NCBI GenBank assembly: GCA_020632875.1
Contig: JACKET010000010.1
Span: 196,637 to 260,636, forward strand
Source of the DNA: Alphaproteobacteria bacterium
GTDB taxonomy: Bacteria > Myxococcota_A > UBA796 > GCA-2862545
Direction of reading: 5' to 3'
Length of the DNA: 64,000 nt
A program made the position numbers and the translations under genes. Below are positions 60,944 through 64,000 of this stretch, in pieces. Each line of letters opens with the position of its first letter. Position 1 is the first letter of the stretch. The notes beneath the pieces were generated by a model that saw only the letters and a list, made by a program, of their open reading frames with translations, had not been told where the DNA came from and ran no database searches.

Positions 60944-61941
60944 GCGGCCCCCTGCGGGCGGCTCCCGGGCCGGACCCACGCCACGGCGCGGCTCCACAGG
61001 TCCACGAGCTCCTCGGGGTCGACGAACGCGGGGTAGAGCGCGAGCATCGCCCACGGGAAGATCCCGAGCTCCATCGTGATCGCGAGCAGCAGGTGGAAGA
61101 TCGCGCCGATCGCCACCCACCACAGGTGCAGGTGCCACCGGTTCGAGAACGCCCGCAGCCAGCCCGGGCGGCCCGGCGTGTTCTTGTACCAGTACCAGAG
61201 CAGCACGAGCGGGTAGCCCCACTGCCAGAGCATCGTCACGGCGGTGCCGATCTGGGTGAAGAAGAAGAACGGCTGGCTCGCGAGATAGGCGAAGTCGAAC
61301 CGCGCCAGCGCCGGATCCTGGAGGATCACGTACAGCGCCGCGAAGTGCCCGATGGGCAGCCAGAGGATGCCGACCTTCTGCACCCCCGCCGTGAAGTACA
61401 TCACCACGAGCTGGCCGATGATCAGGTAGCGCGCCCACGATCCGACGGGTTGACCATCTCCCGCGAGGCGCCCCGTGCGCATGAGCGCGTCGAGCGAGCC
61501 CCACCGACCGCCGCCCGCGAAGACGTAGATCATGAGGATGTTGCGGCACAACAGGTCGATCGCGCGATCCGACAGCGGGCTGTTGAGCTGGATCTGGGCC
61601 CACAGCACCATCAGCACGAAGGCGCTGGTGCGCGTGAAGAACCCGAGCCCGAACAGCGCGGCCGAGAGCACGAGGAGCGCGAAGTGCAGCCGCGCGACCC
61701 ACGGCTCGGCCGGCAGGACCTGGTACAGGAACGGCGGCGTGTCGCGCGCGAGGAGGTCGTTCCACCCGCCGGTGTCCTGCGTGCCGAGCAGCGGCGTGAC
61801 GAGGTCGTACAGCCAGATCTGCCAGAAGTCGTACAGCACCACGATCGCGAGCAGGATCCGCACCACGCCCAGCACGCGGGGGTGCTCGGTGGCGTCCCAG
61901 AACCGGACGTAGCGCTCGACCAGCCCGCGCAGACGCTGCAT
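60940..61941 (-). CDS. HTTM-domain integral membrane protein
   Basis: 333 residues from ATG at 61941. Seven or eight hydrophobic helices with the HTTM (horizontally transferred transmembrane) signature: VRILLAIVVLYDFWQIWLYD, LFGLGFFTRTSAFVLMVLWA, NILMIYVFAGGGRW and YFTAGVQKVGILWLPIGHFA. HTTM proteins are homologous to the membrane part of vitamin-K-dependent gamma-carboxylase, but bacterial members have mostly unknown roles. The extended lumenal domain of the true carboxylase is absent here. It overlaps the upstream gene by one base. Confidence 0.85.
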   Translation of the reverse strand: MQRLRGLVERYVRFWDATEHPRVLGVVRILLAIVVLYDFWQIWLYDLVTPLLGTQDTGGWNDLLARDTPPFLYQVLPAEPWVARLHFALLVLSAALFGLGFFTRTSAFVLMVLWAQIQLNSPLSDRAIDLLCRNILMIYVFAGGGRWGSLDALMRTGRLAGDGQPVGSWARYLIIGQLVVMYFTAGVQKVGILWLPIGHFAALYVILQDPALARFDFAYLASQPFFFFTQIGTAVTMLWQWGYPLVLLWYWYKNTPGRPGWLRAFSNRWHLHLWWVAIGAIFHLLLAITMELGIFPWAMLALYPAFVDPEELVDLWSRAVAWVRPGSRPQGAA

Positions 61942-62624
61942 CACGGCACCGCCAGGCCGTCGTCGGGGAACAGCGCTTCGCGCGTGAAGACCCGCTTCGC
62001 GCGCACGACCTCGGTGGGATCGGGCTTCTCCCAGGGCAGCGTGGTGTGGGTGCCGACCATCTGCACGCGCACGCGAGAGGCCTCGGGGTGCGCCAGCAGG
62101 GCCCGGCGCGCGACCCACCGCGAGAAGTTCCAGTACACGACGCGCTGCCTGCCGGTCGACCCGTCGTAGATCCCGCGCACCCGGCGGTAGCGCAGGGGCC
62201 CGTCGAGGAACCGGAGCTCGGGGTCGTTCCGCCGGAAGATGGGCACCCAGTCGTTCCCCTCGAACACGTAGATCTCGAGGCGGTGCGGGTACGTGTCGGG
62301 GCTGGCGAACAGCCCCCAGCCCTGCCCGGTGCCCGTCTGGCGCATCCAGGTGCGGAACGGGCGCTTCATCGCGTTGTGGACGTTGGCCCCGCGGGTGCTC
62401 CACGTCTTCACGAGCTCGCCGAGCTCTTCCGCGGTGAGCGCGATCCCGATGCCGTTCAGCATCTCGACCCACCGCCGCACCTCTTCGCGACCCTCGCCGC
62501 TGTTCAGGTCGGCATCGTCGACCGCGACGGGAGACGGCAGCGCGTAGATCCCGTGCACGACGAGAGCGAGGCTGATCAGCCCGGCTCGCAGCCAGGCCCG
62601 GAACGAAGGAGGCGAGGCGGTCAT
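61941..62624 (-). CDS. HTTM-associated membrane-anchored protein
   Basis: 227 residues from ATG at 62624, preceded by AGGGG five bases away; ATG at 62645 is possible. A basic N-terminus (PPSFRAWLRAG) and one TM helix (LISLALVVHGIYALPSPV) are followed by a soluble domain outside the membrane, with aromatic and Arg-rich motifs (WGLFASPDTYPHRLEIYVFE, WVPIFRRNDPELRFL, VYWNFSRWVARR). Proteins of this shape are encoded next to HTTM genes and may form a complex with them. The function is unknown. It is the first gene of the three-gene operon. Confidence 0.72.
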   Translation of the reverse strand: MTASPPSFRAWLRAGLISLALVVHGIYALPSPVAVDDADLNSGEGREEVRRWVEMLNGIGIALTAEELGELVKTWSTRGANVHNAMKRPFRTWMRQTGTGQGWGLFASPDTYPHRLEIYVFEGNDWVPIFRRNDPELRFLDGPLRYRRVRGIYDGSTGRQRVVYWNFSRWVARRALLAHPEASRVRVQMVGTHTTLPWEKPDPTEVVRAKRVFTREALFPDDGLAVP

Positions 62625-62714
62625 CCCGGCCCCTGTATCCGGCATCGGAATCGAAGGCGCGGATTCGGGGTCGGTGTTACGCGTCGACCCGCTCGATGCT
62701 CCCTGGAGGCGTTC

Positions 62715-63851
62715 TTGATCCGTTGGCCCACCGCCGTGCTCTCCGTGCTCTTCGTCGCTCTCCTGCCCACGTCCGCGCACGCGGCGGGGTGCGACGCGAT
62801 GGTGAAGAAGGTCGGGAAGGTGCCGTCGGCCGACCTCTCGGGTGTCTACGGCGAGCTCATCGAGTGCGACAAGGCCCTGGCCACCGAGTCGTTCAACACG
62901 TTCATGCGCGCATCCGAAGACACGGGCGTGCTGGTCGACCTGTCGCTCAAGGCCATCTCGTTCGAGATCTACGAGCCCGTGTGGGACATGCTCGAGCAGA
63001 TCGCCGACTACCAGGCCCGCACCGAGGTGGCCGACCGCGTCGGGGCCCTGTGTCGCGACAACGTCGGCGTGCTGCCCTTCCTGAAGGGCGGCTACTACGC
63101 GATGAACGACCGCGCGTTCAAGATGTGGAGCCAGGCGTTCGTCACCTGCCCGAGCGACGAGCTCGACGAGTGGCTGCAGAGCGAGATCGCGAGCCCGCCG
63201 AACCGCACGTACGACGACAAGTACGACAGCCTGCTCGGCGCCATCGTGAAGCGGAAGGGCCCGGGTGCGCTCGGTCCGCTGCAGAAGGCCGCCATCGCGG
63301 CCTCCGAGCGCGGTGGCCCGTTCACGAACGTGCTCGAGAAGATGCAAGAGGCCGCCCAGCCCGGTGGCATGGGCGCGAAGATGAGCGACGAGGCGAAGAA
63401 AGAGCTCGTGGCGTCGCTCGTGCGCGTCGGCGAGCGCGTCCGCCCCGAGCAGGCCGCACTGGTGGCCGACCGCCTCTACGCGTCGGGCCAGAAGACCGAG
63501 GCCGCCGGGCTCCTCAAGACGGTCTACGGCGATCGCGTCCAGCCCGACGGGCGCCTGCTCTACGGCGTCACGGCCACCGAGCACTGCGGCGGCGAGGCGC
63601 TCATCCACGTGGTGTCGGTGTTCGAGCCCAGCAAGCGCTGGTCGATCCAGGATGACGTGACGGGCCCGGCCCGGGCGTTCAAGAAGCGGCTGAAGTGCGA
63701 CACGGACGGCGACTGGCCCGTGCAGATCACCACGAGCCCCGTGGCGAGCGAGGCCGACGTCGACGCGTTCGTCGCGACCATCGTGCAGAAATGGTCCGAC
63801 AAGAACCTCGTCGTGAAGATCCGGAAGGAGAAGCCGATCGAGCTCCCCTGA
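62715..63851 (+). CDS. Secreted protein of unknown function
   Basis: 378 residues from TTG at 62715, with GGAGG five bases upstream, which fixes this unusual start. The signal peptide MIRWPTAVLSVLFVALLPTS ends near AHA. The mature protein is mostly helical and Lys/Glu-rich with paired Cys (GCDAMVKKVGKV, IECDKALATESF, LCRDNVGVLPFL, VTCPSDELDEW), with HEAT- or TPR-like spacing. A C-terminal region (HVVSVFEPSKRWSIQDDVTG) is beta-rich. No family recognised. It diverges from the HTTM operon by 90 bases. Confidence 0.75.
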   Translation: MIRWPTAVLSVLFVALLPTSAHAAGCDAMVKKVGKVPSADLSGVYGELIECDKALATESFNTFMRASEDTGVLVDLSLKAISFEIYEPVWDMLEQIADYQARTEVADRVGALCRDNVGVLPFLKGGYYAMNDRAFKMWSQAFVTCPSDELDEWLQSEIASPPNRTYDDKYDSLLGAIVKRKGPGALGPLQKAAIAASERGGPFTNVLEKMQEAAQPGGMGAKMSDEAKKELVASLVRVGERVRPEQAALVADRLYASGQKTEAAGLLKTVYGDRVQPDGRLLYGVTATEHCGGEALIHVVSVFEPSKRWSIQDDVTGPARAFKKRLKCDTDGDWPVQITTSPVASEADVDAFVATIVQKWSDKNLVVKIRKEKPIELP

Positions 63852-63873
63852 GGGCGCTTCGGTGTCGGAAGCC

Positions 63874-63944
63874 GTCGAGCTTCGAGCGTCTCCGGGCCTC
63901 ACGCAGATGACGCAGAAGGACGCAGATGACGCAGAAACGAGGCC
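63874..63944 (+). repeat. Interspersed repeat, copy D
   Basis: GAGCTTCGAGCGTC is followed by the double ACGCAGATGACGCAG core and AACGAGGCC, as in copy A. It then departs, reaching GATCCGCATCC within 20 bases, so it lacks the middle section of copies A and C. It may continue beyond the window. Confidence 0.65.
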
Positions 63945-64000
63945 CCCACCGGATCCGCATCCGTCGATCACTGAGTTCAGAGTGCACAAAACGTCCAGAG

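Overview
The window is high-GC bacterial DNA, densely coded on both strands, with GTG, TTG and probably one CTG start codon. It looks like a member of the Myxococcota. The signs are a lectin with thrombospondin type 3 repeats, MopE-type calcium-binding repeats ending in a short MYXO-CTERM-like tail, Oar-like TonB receptors with an N-terminal carboxypeptidase-regulatory domain, several Ser/Thr kinases, and lipoproteins tethered by long Asp-Thr/Asp-Ala tracts. No prophage, insertion sequence, CRISPR array or classical defence island was seen.

1-11.3 kb: informational core. A lectin/TSP3 protein (cut by the left edge) and a membrane kinase with a PEGA tail run leftwards. Diverging from them is dnaX-ybaB-recR-thiS-pseudouridine synthase. 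dnaX carries a complete programmed -1 frameshift cassette. On the opposite strand follow tadA, tRNA-Ser(CGA), tRNA-Ser(GGA) and a small SRP RNA. This is the tadA/ffs/dnaX/ybaB/recR neighbourhood known from other phyla, here rearranged. A CCA-adding-type nucleotidyltransferase closes the block.

11.3-27.1 kb: envelope and signalling. Two tandem Oar-like receptors, the downstream one with two lipoproteins, face a membrane-anchored sulfatase/phosphatase-fold protein. Then come a kinase-ATPase-TPR regulator, a noncoding stretch with an interspersed repeat, and a zinc-ribbon/pseudokinase/PP2C phosphatase.

27.3-41.1 kb: surface accessory region. Four lipoproteins with OB-fold-like domains, a heptanucleotide-repeat array, an ECF sigma factor with a membrane partner, a beta-barrel protein, three coupled lipoproteins with lamin-tail and phospholipase-D domains, and a MopE-like protein.

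41.1-47.4 kb: a PDZ protein, an FAD-linked oxidase, a second ECF sigma factor with a membrane/TPR partner, and an acyltransferase/epimerase pair.

47.5-60 kb: a very tight seven-gene ion-homeostasis operon: antiporter, TrkA, TrkH, a 1498-residue antiporter fused to a large soluble ATPase-like module, MscS, a membrane spermidine-synthase homologue and a two-TM protein. This fusion operon is the strongest candidate for an undescribed system.

60-64 kb: a three-gene HTTM operon, a secreted protein and further copies of the interspersed repeat. Several genes have a TAnnnT hexamer only 6-7 bases before ATG, which suggests leaderless transcripts. Many exported proteins appear to use very short signal peptides without the usual basic n-region.
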